The translations under genes and the position numbers were made by a program. From the NCBI RefSeq assembly GCF_027579695.1, contig NC_083572.1, forward strand, positions 15,686,915 through 15,750,914: a stretch of 64,000 nt of DNA, written 5' to 3'. Shown piece by piece: positions 46,306-58,979 of the stretch (its first letter is position 1; each line of letters opens with the position of its first letter). Source of the DNA: Neoarius graeffei (Eukaryota; Chordata; Actinopteri; Siluriformes; Ariidae). Under the pieces are notes generated by a model that saw nothing but the letters and a program-made list of their open reading frames with translations, ran no database searches and was not told the DNA's origin.

Positions 46306-46663
46306 TTTCCATCCATTATCCATAATCGCTTATCCTGTACAGGGTCACGGGCAAGTTGGAGCGTATCCCAGCTGGCTATGGGCGAGAAACGGGGTACACC
46401 CTGGACAAGTCACCAGGTCATCACAGGGTTGACACATAGAGACAAACAACCATTCGCACTCACATTTACACCTACGGTCAATTTAGAGCCACCAATTAGC
46501 CGAACCTACATGTCTTTGGACTGTGGGGAAAACTGGAGCATCCAGAGGAAACCCACGCGGACACGGGGAGAACATGCACACTCTACACAGAAAGGCCCTC
46601 GTCGAACCCAGAACCTTCTTGCTGTGAGGTGACAGTGCTAACCACTACACCACCGTGCCGCCC
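46306..46663 (-). mobile_element. Mermaid-type SINE, older subfamily
   Basis: Minus copy with a (CCAT)n-type tail (CCATCCATTATCC) instead of (GAGAT)n, and more substitutions than the other copies. Confidence 0.8.
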
Positions 46664-46890
46664 CATATTATTGTTGTTATTATTATTTTATTTTATGTTC
46701 AAATTGTGACCATGCTGCTTATGCTTATTAGAAAATATTTATATCACTTTTTTAATCTGAGAAACTACTTCAGTTACATCATTAATATCTTTTCTTTCCC
46801 ATTTTCAGGACTTGTGATCAGGAATTAAAGAATATACAGTGAGGGGAAATAAGTATGCATACACTTTTTAAATTTTATATACTTCCAATG

Positions 46891-47280
46891 CGGCGGCATA
46901 GTAGTGTAGTGGTTAGCGCTGTCGCCTCACAGCAAGGAGGTCCGCGTTCGAACCCCGTGGCCGACAAGGGCCTTTCTGTGCGGAGTTTGCATCTTCTCCC
47001 CGTGTCCGCGTGGGTTTCCTCCGGGTGCTCTGGTTTCCTCCACAGTCCAAAGACATGCAGGTTAGGTTAACTGGTGACTCTAAATTGACCGTAGGTGTGA
47101 ATGTGAGTGTAAATGGTTATCTGTGTCTATGTGTCAGCCCTGTGATGACCTGGCAACTTGTCCAGGGTGTACCCCGCCTTTTGCCTGTAGTCAGCTGGGA
47201 TAGGCTCCAGCTTGCCTGCGACCCTGTAGAACAGGATAAAGCAGCTAGAAATAATGAAATGAGATGAGATGAGATGAGAT
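46891..47280 (+). mobile_element. Mermaid-type SINE
   Basis: Plus copy with a (GAGAT)n tail and target repeat ACTTCCAATGC (46881-46891, 47281-47291; the final base overlaps the head). Confidence 0.88.
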
Positions 47281-47291
47281 ACTTCCAATGC

Positions 47292-47958
47292 ATACATCAT
47301 TTTCACTTTTTATTTATTTATTTACTTACTATGAGCAAAAAAAGCTACACTCAACCCTCCACTTTATTATGAACATCTGTACACCTGCACCTGTTGTCTC
47401 CTGACAACAGTCCCCGAGTCAGGAGAGACCTTTTATGACCCTGGGTCATAATGTGTTTTGTTTACTTTTTGTTATTGCTGTTTTCCCTCCCTGCCTGAAG
47501 TGGGTGCTGTTCATATGTTCCTGTTTTCAGTTGTAGGTGGCGGCAGCTGATTGGACCATGGTTGATTGCACAGGCTTTAAAATGCTCTCCGGAGACACTG
47601 GCTGTGCTTCACTTTCTCCTGATTCCCAGCAGGACAGTGCCCTGTGGTGCTCACTGATTAGCTGTAAATATTGTAATTTTTTTCCTAAAGCAGTCCAGGT
47701 AACTGTAGGGGGAGAGAAGCCCTTTTTGTTGCATTCTATTTTTCTCCACTTTATGTTAGGGAGTTAGGTAAGATCCCTGTATTTTCTTTTGTTTCCCTTT
47801 GTTGTCCAGGTAAGATAGGTCATTAAACAGAGGTTGTTTTGTTTGTTATTTTGGGCCATGCTCACCCTGATGCTGACTTACCTCTGCTGAAATAAGTTGC
47901 ATTTTGGACTGCAATTGACTGTGGTACTGGTCGTCCTTGGGAGCGGGGAAAGGGGAAG
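47292..47958. other. Unassigned intergenic sequence
   Basis: No recognised repeat; no coding signal beyond a short chance frame. Confidence 0.3.
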
Positions 47959-47970
47959 TCAATTTATTAT

Positions 47971-48344
47971 CTCATCTCATTATCTCTAGCCACTTTATCT
48001 TGTTCTACAGGGTCGCAGGCAAGCTGGAGCCTATCCCAGCTGACTACGGGCGAAAGGCGGGGTACACCCTGGACAAGTCGCCAGGTCATCACAGGGCTGA
48101 CACATAGACACAGACAACCATTCACACTCACATTCACACCTACGGTCAATTTAGAGTCACCAGTTAACCTAACCTGCATGTCTTTGGACTGTGGGGGAAA
48201 CCGGAGCACCCGGAGGAAACCCACGCAGACACGGGGAGAACATGCAAACTCCGCACAGAAAGGCCCTCGCCGGCCACGGGGCTCGAACCCGGACCTTCTT
48301 GCTGTGAGGCGACAGCGCTAACCACTACACCACCGTGCCGCCCC
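47971..48344 (-). mobile_element. Mermaid-type SINE
   Basis: Minus copy flanked by TCAATTTATTAT (47959-47970, 48345-48356). Confidence 0.9.
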
Positions 48345-48347
48345 TCA

Positions 48348-48393
<46 letters not shown>

Positions 48394-48885
48394 TTATGCT
48401 ACGCTCAGGTTTCCCCTAGGCTGGGGTGTAACAGACCATGCGAGTCCTTTAAGTTATTTTTGCTGTATGTTTGGGGTCGTCGTCTTGTTGAAACGTCCAC
48501 GATCTCCCCAGATTCAATTTCTTGGCTGATGAGATTAAATTCACCTCTAATATTCACAGCCCCAGCCAACTACACACTAAATAAATAAATAAAAGATTTA
48601 TTGGAATTCTTCTCCTGGCTTGTTCTTTGGCAAATTTTATCCTTGCTCTCTTATTCTTGAGGCTAATGAATAGGTTCTGCCTCATTACTGTCCTTCTGGA
48701 ACCACCCTTGTTGATTACGTTTCAAATAGTTTGTGCAAAAACTGTATCTGCTAATTCCCATTATTGGCTGAAGCAAGTGCTGCTGCTGTTTCTCAAATTG
48801 CTTGTCTCGAATTAACTCAGTAGTGCCTGGATATTGTCTATTCTCATTTACAAGTCCTTCATCTTTGAACTTGTGTACATCTGAC

Positions 48886-49745
48886 CAGGCTTGTAGGACT
48901 CGAGTCCAGGATTCAGACTTGAGTCCAACTCGTGCCCTCATTTTAAGGACTCATGACTCGACTCGAGCACTGATGACTCGGACTCATGCATTGGAGACGA
49001 GGACTCTGATTTTTTTCTTTATTTTTTGTAACATGCCATAATAATTTGCCACAAGATATTTATATCTACATTAATTTTGCTCTAATTTTGTGCAAGAGTG
49101 TCACACCTGTGCACCTTGGTGCATGCATCAGACTCAGGCGTGCTCCGGACAGCGCACACGCCAAGCAGACTCTCTTGCACACATCGTAAACGACTTGCAC
49201 CTGCACAGGATTAAGGCGCAATCAGTGCGCCTATATAAAAACTGTGAAAACACACTTACTTTGCGAAGTATTGAGTTGCATTGCTGACACATTACCTGGC
49301 CTTATTTCCTTGTTTGGTTTCCTGATTTCCATCTTTGATTCTGCCGAGTCTACGATAGCCTGTTTATGCCTCGCTCAACCTATTGCCTGTTTTACCGTTT
49401 TACGATTTTTCCTGCCGTTCTGGATGGTTTACCTGTCTTCACTTGTATTAATAAACACACCTTCTGCACTTACATCCATCTCCCAACCATCTCTGACAGA
49501 ATACTTCACACTCCCTGATAAAGAGAACGCGCATTCACCTGTTCATACGTCATGTTCAGGAACAAACTAATGTTAATGGCGCTGAAACAGCCACCATCAA
49601 ATGGAGCTGTTGGAGTCTTGTTCTCGGACTCGACTCGGCTCAATAGTGGACTCAACTCAAAATTTTTTTTAATGACTTGGACTTGAACACTGGGGACTCG
49701 AGACTGGACTCAGACTCGAGGTTTAGTGACTCGATTACAACACTG
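48886..49745. mobile_element. hAT family 'CAGGCTTGTAG', copy 3 (with solo LTR)
   Basis: Perfect 8-bp duplication CATCTGAC (48878-48885, 49746-49753). Same internal deletion and same LTR position as copy 2, opposite orientation. Confidence 0.88.
49099..49520 (+). mobile_element. Solo LTR inside hAT copy 3
   Basis: TGTCACACC at the start, flanks AAGAG (49094-49098, 49521-49525), a TATATAAAAA box near 49230 and an AATAAA signal near 49449. The last bases read TGATA where copy 2 has TGACA. Confidence 0.8.
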
Positions 49746-49753
49746 CATCTGAC

Positions 49754-51276
49754 TAAATGCAACTCTGGAGAAAAGATTTACTTTTTTGCTGATCTGGCGA
49801 ATAGTGTGGCTTTCTTTGCGCAAACAGATGATGCTGGACTTTTTTATCAAAACGTATATCCCTTGTCTCAATCATTTTTGCAATTACTTTTAGCTGTTCC
49901 CAAGATAACTATTGCTTGAAAAGTGTACTTGTGGTATCTTTCTTTAAAACAAATGCCACTTAGTTTGACATGCTGTGTTCTAATGTAGTGAAATTCATAT
50001 TTAAGTGTGGCTTAACATCGAATTCTAATATTTTATATTTTTGTGTGTCCAAATACTTTTTAGGACCACTGTATATTAAACGGAGGGCAGATTTGCACAT
50101 AGTTTCCCCACATAACTTGGCTACTTTTGAACTACCAGGCTGTCTGGTCCTATCTATGACTTGTTACCTGATTGTGACTACCTGTTCTGTGTTACTCCTT
50201 GATTAGTTTCTTGATGAATACCCTGCTGTTTTTTGTTTTGTCTTTTTGTGAATTTGTTACTTTAATGCTGCAATCCATTGTACTCTGGACTTAAATTCCA
50301 AGTCAAATTTTCCAAAGTTCTGCTTGATGTGCATTCCAATACTTTTGCTCAGAAAAACACGGCTGCCAAGAGAAAGGTCTTATCTGACATATAAAGAAGA
50401 TCGACATGAATTATTTGTGTGAGCAAATGTATCATAGATTGCAGCAGGAAGTCCGTGCCTTGTCCTCAGAACTTTGCACTATTGTACTTCCTGGTTTTAA
50501 CCCTTTTTTTTTTTTTTGTATCTGAGCAGCATATTCCACAAGAGACGACTTTTCAGATTAAAAAAGAAAGCATAATGGAGGCTACTGGGTTTTGGTGCAA
50601 AATGAAGAAGCGAGTGTGACAGTCAAAGTGTCCAGAAGAACTGTTCTACAAGATGCTCAGTAAAACCTACAGCTCATTTCCTTATAAAACTGCACTTATC
50701 CTTATGTGATGTTGCATGCATGTGCTTTAACCCATGCCAGGGAAACTGATTACAATCGCTCATTGGACCTAAATAAAATATACTTGTTCTCCGCCTTATT
50801 CACCCACATATTACATTACCTTACCCCAATTGTCATCAAGAAACCAAGAAATGTTTGGCGTCTGGATGTTTTCTTCTTTAGTTTTGTTTTGGGGCTTATG
50901 GATATTTTTTTCCCCACCAAATAAATACATAGAAACTATTTGCACTGGTGTGTGTTGTAACATTACACATGCCACCACTTTTTGGACAACTGGAATTACT
51001 ATTAATGCATTGGATGTCATTCCACCATTGGCCTCATCTCCTAAAGTCTGAAAAAGGAATAATTTTAGAAAGCTGGAAGCGTTCAAAAAAAGGGAGGGGA
51101 GGAGTCAAAGTTACATTTCTACAAAAACAAATCTCTTGTTCTGACCTTTGAGCTCAGGACAGATTTGGCATTTGCGTCTCATGAATAGGACAGCCAAATA
51201 ACAAATAACGTTTCAGTGGTGGTCCAGTGAAGAGAAACACAAATACTAAACGCCTGCTTGCTACTTAAGAGCTGAT
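49754..51276. other. Region upstream of apoh with a CAGTACTG-family fragment
   Basis: 50515-50700 matches the middle of the CAGTACTG elements (TCTGAGCAGCATATTCC, GATGCTCAGTAAAACC). The rest is unassigned. Proximal apoh control elements would be expected between here and 51644 but none is certain. Confidence 0.4.
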
Positions 51277-51278
51277 TT

Positions 51279-51360
<82 letters not shown>
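51277..51360 (+). repeat. (GATA)n microsatellite
   Basis: About 21 uninterrupted ATAG units, 285 bases before the apoh start codon. Confidence 0.95.
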
Positions 51361-51644
51361 GTGCTCATGACACTTTTGCTGATATAACTGAAAAACTTTG
51401 ATTCTCATCCGTTGAAACTCAAATAGAGGAATAAGCTGTTGTTGACATGAACAGTTTTGACGGGATGTGTAAGGGAGGAGGAAGGGAGTGTACAAACAGT
51501 CAGAAGGTCAGAGATTTCTAAATGCTGGTAAATGACGATGACTCCATTTCTCCAACGCCTCCCCCAGCTTTGTGAAACAAAACTATGACAAACAGCGCAG
51601 AAAAGTGACTGTAGTCGGTATCAGCGAACCAAAAACACTCAAAA

Positions 51645-51726
51645 ATGAGGATGAGGCCAGCTATTTGGTGGTTGCTGCTGTTTATATGTCACACGTGTCT
51701 ACTCAAAACTGTAACGACGAACATTG
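51645..51726 (+). CDS. apoh: Apolipoprotein H-like gene, exon 1 (signal peptide)
   Basis: The exon opens with ATG AGG ATG AGG and encodes 27 residues with a hydrophobic core (AIWWLLLFICHTCLL), a typical secretory signal. It ends AAC ATT G followed by GTAAAG, a donor in phase 1, matching the phase-1 start of the CCP exon at 53609. Stop codons close the frame after the donor. A secreted plasma protein that binds anionic phospholipid fits the family. A second in-frame ATG lies two codons downstream. The 5'UTR limit is not visible. Confidence 0.72.
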
Positions 51727-52119
51727 GTAAAGTAAAACACTAACTTCATTTGACTGATTGATGGTTTTATGAATTGCTTGAATGTTTTATGACTTGTTGA
51801 CTTGACCAAAGGTGATGATACATGGGACAACTTTCTGGGCAATGTTGCCAGCAACAGGCAACCAGGTGAGACACAGAGCAACTAATTAGGGCAACAGACA
51901 ATTGGCAAAAACCATTCAGATAAGACCAAATCTATTGTCAGGGAGACAGACACCGCAAAGACGGACACTGAAACATTTGCAGTGGTCACTTTTGTCTTGG
52001 TTTCAGCCTTTATTTCACTCAAGTAAGTATCACTTCTGGAACAAAATTGAATAGATACTCTAGTCGAAAGATAATTTGCCATAATTTTAACATTTATAAG
52101 TCAAAATAATCATTTTCAC

Positions 52120-52362
52120 CTATAAATTGGCCACCACAAAGTCCTGATCTTAACTCCATTGAAAATCTTTGAGATGTGCTGGAGAAGATTTTCGGTGATG
52201 GGATCTCAGCCAAAAATTAATGATGGAAACTCTGGATGGAAATAAATGTTGTGACGTTCAATAGGGTTGTCGAAACAATGCCATGGTGAATGTGTGCCAT
52301 AATCAAAGCCAAAGGTGGTCCAATGAAATATTAGCGTGCCACTTTTTTTGGCCAAGCAGTGT
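52120..52362 (+). pseudogene. Tc1 transposase C-terminal fragment
   Basis: Reads NWPPQSPDLNSIENL, the region of the last catalytic residue, then a Tc1 right end (TTTTTTTGGCCAAGCAGTG) before TA. 5'-truncated, with stops. In apoh intron 1. Confidence 0.7.
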
Positions 52363-52415
52363 ATTTTGTCAAAGTATCTGTATTTTAAATTCTTTAAACT
52401 GATCCATTCTGTTTT

Positions 52416-52640
52416 GGGGGAGCCATGTCCTCATGGTTAGAGAAGCAGCTTTAAGCCCAAAACGTTGCCAGCTCGATTCCCTGGACTAGCAGGAATGGCT
52501 GAAGTGCCCTTGAGCAAGGCACTCCAACTGCTTCCCAGGCTACTCTGGGTATGTTGTCTGTTGCTCTGGATAAAAGTGTCTGCTAAATGCCATTAATGTA
52601 ATGTAATGTAATGTAATGTAATGTAATGTAATGAACCGGC
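52416..52640 (+). mobile_element. V-SINE-type element
   Basis: tRNA-like head (GGGAGCCATGTCCTCATGG, then GCTCGATTCCC), core GTGCCCTTGAGCAAGGCAC, tail GTGTCTGCTAAATGCC and (TAATG)n. Confidence 0.72.
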
Positions 52641-53600
52641 CTCGGCTATCTCGCAGGAAGCTGTGAAGAAAAGATGAGACATATTTTGTTCAAAGCTTCC
52701 ATATGACACACAGACAAAAAAAAAAAAAGTTTGCAATAGGTTTTGAAAGGATCACTAACAATGAACTTGTGGAGGTTTTGCCACACAAAGAGAATTTCAC
52801 GCAAGGCATTGTGGAATACAAAAAGGAAAGCCCACCACATGATGCATGATGTAGTATCTTGAATTGGGTCATGGTGAAGCAGGAAAAAATAGCGGAGAAT
52901 TTAGGGCCATGAATAAAAAACAAATAAAATTGGAAGTCTGTGATTCAAATTCAGTAGCTTTCGGTCCACCAAACAAAAATAATTGGGTGTCGGGGAAAAT
53001 TCTTTTTATGACCTACACTTGAAAAATCTGAAAGGCCGTCTACCTTTAATTTTGTAAACAAACATGTATTACAGGTTCACCATATCTCGAATGAGGCATC
53101 ATTTGAACCAGAAATAGAACTCCAAAGTTGACTAAAATGTCCGGCTTCGATGGTCTCTCTCAGGCACTGGAGAGTGCAGTGCTGCAGCAATGGTGTCATT
53201 TGAAAGCTTCTGATGAGCTCTTTTAAATACAGTTGTGTAACCATATAACTTCTGAATGATTCCTGATTCATGAATCCCTTCTCAGAGTAAAGATAAAATG
53301 ATGGAACTAGCCTTCATTACTGAAGATTTTGGCCTGTTATGGCCACATGTGTGTTTTGTTTGTCGATGCAGGAAAGGAGTTGGCAGTTAATCATGCACAG
53401 TTCTATATGGTCATACTAACGTTGTGTAAATAGCCAAATGTTATGATCTGATGTCAGGGGGTAGGGGGATTTATAGCCAGACACTTAAGATTGTTATATG
53501 TGATACAAGTGATCCTGAGCTTCAATCCATGGGGCATGCCTTGATATTTATTTTTTTATATTTATTTTTTTTTTTTGTGTGTGTGTGTGTGTGTTGTGGT
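52641..53600. other. apoh intron 1, unassigned
   Basis: No repeat recognised except a T-run and (GT)n at 53560-53594 just before the exon 2 acceptor. Confidence 0.4.
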
Positions 53601-53608
53601 GGTTCCAG

Positions 53609-53785
53609 TGTGTACTCGGCCTCTTCCAAAGGACGGCTCAGAGCTGAGTGGAGGACAGCTACTTTTTGAACCGGGGACAGAAGTTATACTGTCATGCAGC
53701 CAAGGCTATTCACGTACCGGGGGGTCACGCAAACTAGTCTGCAAAAAGAATGGAGAATGGACCGAGCGTGAGCTGAAGTGCTCCC
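53609..53785 (+). CDS. apoh: Apolipoprotein H-like gene, exon 2 (sushi/CCP domain 1)
   Basis: A 177-base exon, phase 1 to phase 1, encodes one complete sushi (CCP) domain with four cysteines (VCTRP, ILSCSQGY, KLVCKK, LKC) and the conserved W before the last Cys. The segment FEPGTEVILSCSQGY followed by GGSRKLVC lines up with CCP1 of mammalian APOH (FYEPGEEITYSC, then GGMRKFIC). That is closer than a generic complement CCP. The acceptor TTCCAG follows a T-run and a (GT)n tract; the donor is CCC followed by GTGAG. Other CCP proteins remain possible, but gene order beside prkca supports apoh. Confidence 0.8.
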
Positions 53786-54185
53786 GTGAGATAAAGCACA
53801 CTATACACAAACACAGTGACTAAAGAATTGTCTCATTTACTGTATATGATTATATTTATATTCACCTCCCAAACCTTTTCTCTATACATCTCCCTCAAAC
53901 TGAATCCAGTTCTTCAGTAATTGCCTCAGACAGATTGCCTGGGATGGATTAGGACTCAGCATGATTTACTTTCATTTCTAAAAGACTAATCAAACTTTGC
54001 TGTAAATTGATGGAGGCAGCCATCTTGGTCAACAAGAATCGTTTTTTTCTGAATACAATTTGCTCTCATTATTCAGCAAGGATGGAATAAATAGGCAAAT
54101 TATATCGATAATGTATTTTCATCCTGAAGTTATTTTTGAATATAATTATTTAACAAACAAACACACACACAATATTATATATATT

Positions 54186-54706
54186 TATAACAGTTATTCC
54201 ACAAAATCGAGTCGTACATGAGCTGATAGCTGATGAGGCGTGTAGCGCCAAGTTGTTTATAAGCCATGTACGATGAGATTGAGTGGAATAACTGTTTTAT
54301 TCCATCCACATTCACTGGATTTTGAGAAACAGAGCAATTTTATTTCTATTTGTTTTGCAAATTCGATAGATAAAATCTTTATTCAAAACGTCTGACAAAA
54401 TCATTTCCTCTTCGAATGCAAACAAACCGGTGAAATGACAGAAGCAATTTGTGAAAAATGCTGTAATAATATTTCTTGAAAAATAAAAGATACGTTCTTA
54501 CCATCAAATACGTTTATTCAATATTTTGTGGCTTTTTTGTCATTTTTGGAGTTTTGTTTTCGAGTAGAGTTTTTATTTCATCCTCGGTTGGTTCAGTAAC
54601 ACGCTCCGCCATTTTGTTTTTCTCTACTCACGGTATATGAGCTGATAGCCGAGTAGTACAGTGGCCAATCAGAGCATGCGATTGCTCATATCCAGTGAAT
54701 GTGGAT
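54186..54706. repeat. Interspersed repeat, copy B (uninterrupted)
   Basis: Reverse-orientation relative of 11531-13568 without the Tc1 insert. One end forms an inverted pair CAGTTATTCCAC .. GTGGAATAACTG. Confidence 0.65.
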
Positions 54707-54717
54707 ACACACACACA

Positions 54718-55311
54718 CAGTACTGTGCAAAAGTCTTAGGCACACTATATTTTTTCATACAAACTTTGTTACAGGTTTCTATTTTATGACTTCTACATTA
54801 TTGAGTCAGTACAAAAACATTTTCCAGATTGAATGGAATACTTGAATGATCGGATGATACACGGACCATTTTCGAGTCCAAATGTTCGTTTTCCAGCACA
54901 AAATTAAATGTGACACAAAAATAATGTTTGTATCTGAGCAACATATTCCATAAGAGACGACTTTTCAGAATAAAAAAAAGAAATCATAATGAAGGCTGCT
55001 GGGTTTTGGTGCAAAATTACGAAGCAAGTGTGACAAAGTGTCCAGAAGAACTGTAGCTGGTTCTGTAAGATGCTCAGTAAAACCTACAGCTCATTTCCTT
55101 ATCAAACTGCACTCATTGTACCCAAGACTGCTATTTTTTATTTTTTTCAAGCAAAGGGTCATCTCACACCAAATACTGACTTTGTTTCATTTATTATGGC
55201 TTACTGCTGGTTATGGTATTTTTTTTAATGTTGAAACATTTCATTTAATTATTTTTAAGCCATTTTTGGTTGATAGCATTTCTTTACATGTGTGTAAGAC
55301 TTTTGCACAGT
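54718..55311 (+). mobile_element. CAGTACTG-end element, copy B
   Basis: Same ends and body as copy A without inserts. Bordered by (CA)n and (TA)n tracts. Confidence 0.65.
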
Positions 55312-55313
55312 AT

Positions 55314-55379
<66 letters not shown>

Positions 55380-55380
55380 C
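55312..55380. repeat. (TA)n(CA)n(TA)n microsatellite
   Basis: Alternating TA, CA, TA runs. Confidence 0.95.
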
Positions 55381-55395
55381 GGTGGTGCTTGAAAG

Positions 55396-55972
55396 TGTTA
55401 GGGTTTTGCTGGGATTTGAACCTGGTTCGTTGGTGTGATAAATCCAGCAAACCCCCACTAGGCCACCAGGGGGATGACTCAAATGCAGAGGCGTGAGGCA
55501 GAAGTAGAAAAAAGTATCAAAAGGTTTATTGACAATATATACACAAAAAATCCAAAAAGTAATAATTCAAAAACGCTCAGAAGATATAAAGGAAAAAATA
55601 AAAAATCCAAAAGTACAAAACAAAAGCCAAAAAACCAGAAAAGAAAAGGCAAAAATACCAAAGCTCAGAAGATCCAAAAACACAGTAACTACTAAATCCA
55701 AAAGAAAAGCAAAGTTTAAAACAAAGAACACAGTACAGAGGAAACTGGAGATAAACATAACAGCACAAAGACTCCGTGACAAGAGGACTGAACTCAGGGG
55801 GTATAAATACACAAACTAAATTGAACACAGGTGAAGATAATCAGGACTAAACAGGCAATTAACACAAACACAAAACACAGGAACAGTGGCGGCCTCTAGA
55901 GGCCAAAATAAACATGACATGAAAAGGAAATAACAGCGGCCTCTAGAGGCCAAAACAGTCCTAGTCCTAACA
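55396..55972 (-). mobile_element. Solo LTR in a Tc1-like repeat
   Basis: TGTTAGG..CCTAACA ends with perfect 5-bp duplication GAAAG (55391-55395, 55973-55977). AATAAA on the minus strand near 55530 gives the orientation. Flanking GGTGCTTGAAAG and TTTGTGAACCC belong to a DNA-transposon-like end. Confidence 0.75.
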
Positions 55973-56206
55973 GAAAGTTTGTGAACCCTTTAGAATTTTC
56001 TATATTTCTGCATAAATAGGACCTAAAACATCATCAGATTTTTCACACAAGTCCTAAAAGTAGATAAAGAGAACCCAGTTAAACAAATAAGAAAATATTA
56101 TTCTTGGTCATTTATTTATTGAGGAAAATGATCCAATATTACATATCTGTGAGTGGCAAAAGTATGGGAACCTTTGCTTTCAGTATCTGGTGTGACCCCC
56201 TTGTTT

Positions 56207-58938
56207 ATTGTCATGCCTGAGATCTGCCCTCTCTCATGCCAAACTGCTCCAGCCCACCATTGGTGAATATCCTGACCTCTCTAACGTGCCTCCTGAGTAT
56301 AATGACTTAAAACCTGTGTTCAGCAAGTCTCAAGCTGTTTCCCTTCCTCCCCATAGGCCCTATGACTGTGGAATTGACCTTCTCCCTGGGACTGCACCAC
56401 CTAAGGGGCGACTTTACTCTCTCTCTCCTTCTGAAAGGCAAGCCATGGGTAAATACGTCACAGAGTCCTTAGCAGCTGGAATTATTCGTCCCTCCTCTTC
56501 TCCTGCAGGGGCAGGATTCTTTTTTGTGGAGAAGGACAAATCCTTGCGCCCTTGCATTGATTACCATAGGTTAAATTACATCACCATCAAGAACCGTTAC
56601 CCCCTACCTCTGATGTCTACGGCCTTTGAGTTACTCCAAGGAGCCCAGATTTTCACCAAGCTAGACCTGCCTAATGCTTACCACCTCGTGAGGATCAGGG
56701 AAGGGGACGAATGGAAGACGGAGTTCAACACCCCCATGGGCCACTATGAATATCTTGTGGTTCCGTTCAGCCTGACTAATGCTCCCACGGTTTTCCAGGC
56801 CCTCATTAATGATGTCCTGAGGGACTACCTTAACCTTTTTGTTTATCTGGACAATATATTGATTTTTTTTCCCGCTCCCTTGATGAACACCGCATCCACG
56901 TCAGGCAGGTCCTTCAGCGACTCCTGGAAAATAAACTCTTTGTTAAGGCCAAGAAATGTGAGTTCCATAGAAGTTCTGTCTCCTTTCTGGGTTTCATTAT
57001 CTCCCCCGCACAGATTCAGATGGAACCCCTGAAACTCAAGGCAGCTGCTGACTGGCCCACCCTGTCCTCTCGGCGAGAACTCCAGCAGTTTCTTGGGTTT
57101 GCAAATTTCTACAGGCGATTCATCAGGAACTTTAGTATGGTGGCTGGGCCCCTCATGACTCTAACTTCCACCAAGGTCCCTTTCAGCTGGGAGGAAGGGG
57201 CCGAGAAGGTGTTCTCTGAGCTCAAACGAAGGTTCATGCCAGCGCCTGCCTATACTCACCATTCCAGATCTGTCCCTGCAGTTTGTGGCTGAGGTCAATG
57301 CTTTGGAGTCAGAGGTGGGGGCCATATTGTCCCAAAGATCAGCTAGTGACAACAAGCTTCATCCTTGCTCCTTCTTTCGTCGGCTTTCCCCCTCTGAGAG
57401 AAACTATGATGTTGGCAATAGGGAATTGTTGGCCGTTAAACTGGCATTGGAAGAATGGATACATTGGTTGGAGGGGTCAGACCTTCCCTTCATCGTATGG
57501 ACAGATCACAAGAACCTCAAATACCTCAGGACTGCCAAGCACCTCAATTCTTGTCAGGCCCAATGGCCTCTTCTTTTCTCGCTTCAAGTTCACACTTTCC
57601 TTCCGCCCAGGCTCTAAGAATGGTAAGCCTGATGCCTTGTCCGGAATGTTTTCTCCCCTGCAGGAGGAATTGACCTCCCCTGAGACCATCCTTCCTCCGC
57701 GGTGCCTGGTGGGGACCACTCTGTTAGAGGTGGAAACCCTGGTCCAGAAGGCCCAACAGCAGGACTCAGGGCCCAGTAATGCACCCCCTAACCATCTTTT
57801 TGTTTCTGTGCGGGCACAGGTGTTGCAATGGGGTCATGGTTCCAGAATGGCATGCCACCCAGGAGCAGCCCGGACTCTGGCACTCATCTGACAATGTTTT
57901 TGCTGGCCATCCATCAAGGAGGACGTCCAGAGGTTTGTGGCAGCTTGTGACATCTGTGCCAGGAACAAGACTGGCAACAGACCCCCTGCCGGCCTGCTGA
58001 AACCCCTTCCTGTTCCCCACTGGCCCTGGTCACACATAGCCCTGGATTTCATCACAGGACTCCCTAATTCAGGTGGCAATACTTGTATCCTCACTGTTGT
58101 CGACCGTTTTTCTAAAGCTGTTCATTTTATCCCTCTGCCCAAGCTTCCCACTGCCAAGGAGACCGCCGAATTGCTGACACTCCATGTTTTCCATCTACAT
58201 GGACTCCCCTCAGACATCATATCAGACAATGGACCCCAGTTCTCTGCCCAATTCTGGAAGGCTTTCTGTAAACTCATTGGTGCTTCTCGCAGTCTGTCTT
58301 CAGGTTTTCACCCTCAGACCAGTGGACAGATGGAACGGGCCAACCAGGAGCTGGAAGTCAAGTTTATTTGTATAACACTTTTAACAATAAACATTGTCGC
58401 AAAGCAGCTTTACAGAATTTGAACAACTTAAAATATGAGCTAATTTTATCCCTACTCTATCCCCAGTGAACAAGCCTGTGGCGACGGTGGCAAGGAAAAA
58501 CTCCCTCAGATGACATGAGGAAGAAACCTCGAGAGGAACCAGACTGAAAAGGGAACCCATCCTCATTTGGGCAACAACAGACAATATGACTATAACATTA
58601 ACAGTCCTAACATAAAGTCAGCTTTGTTGATGCTATAAATCCCCCACCGACGGAAACCCGAGCGCAAAACCATTCACCACAACCGCAGTCCCAAAGTCAG
58701 CAAGTCACCTGCAGTCCCCACCCACAAAAGCACCACTGCAAGAGTCCAGAGCATCCTCCAGGTGCGACCCCCAACTGTCCACACGGGGCCGCCCTCCACA
58801 GGAGCGATGCGATGAGACTCCAACCAGACACAGGGCACCAGGATGGATCAGGCAGGTCCGAGGAGCAGAAGAAGTCAGCATCTCGATCCCAGGACCGACA
58901 TGTAACTCAGAGGGACATTTTTTTTGGGGGGGGGGGGG

Positions 58939-58979
<41 letters not shown>

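Noticed and set aside
51480..51644. A defined apoh core promoter or TATA box
   Set aside because: No convincing TATA or liver-factor site could be placed by eye, so only the exon is annotated.
55474..55828. Lys-rich and Phe-rich frames on opposite strands
   Set aside because: Low-complexity A-rich part of a solo LTR.
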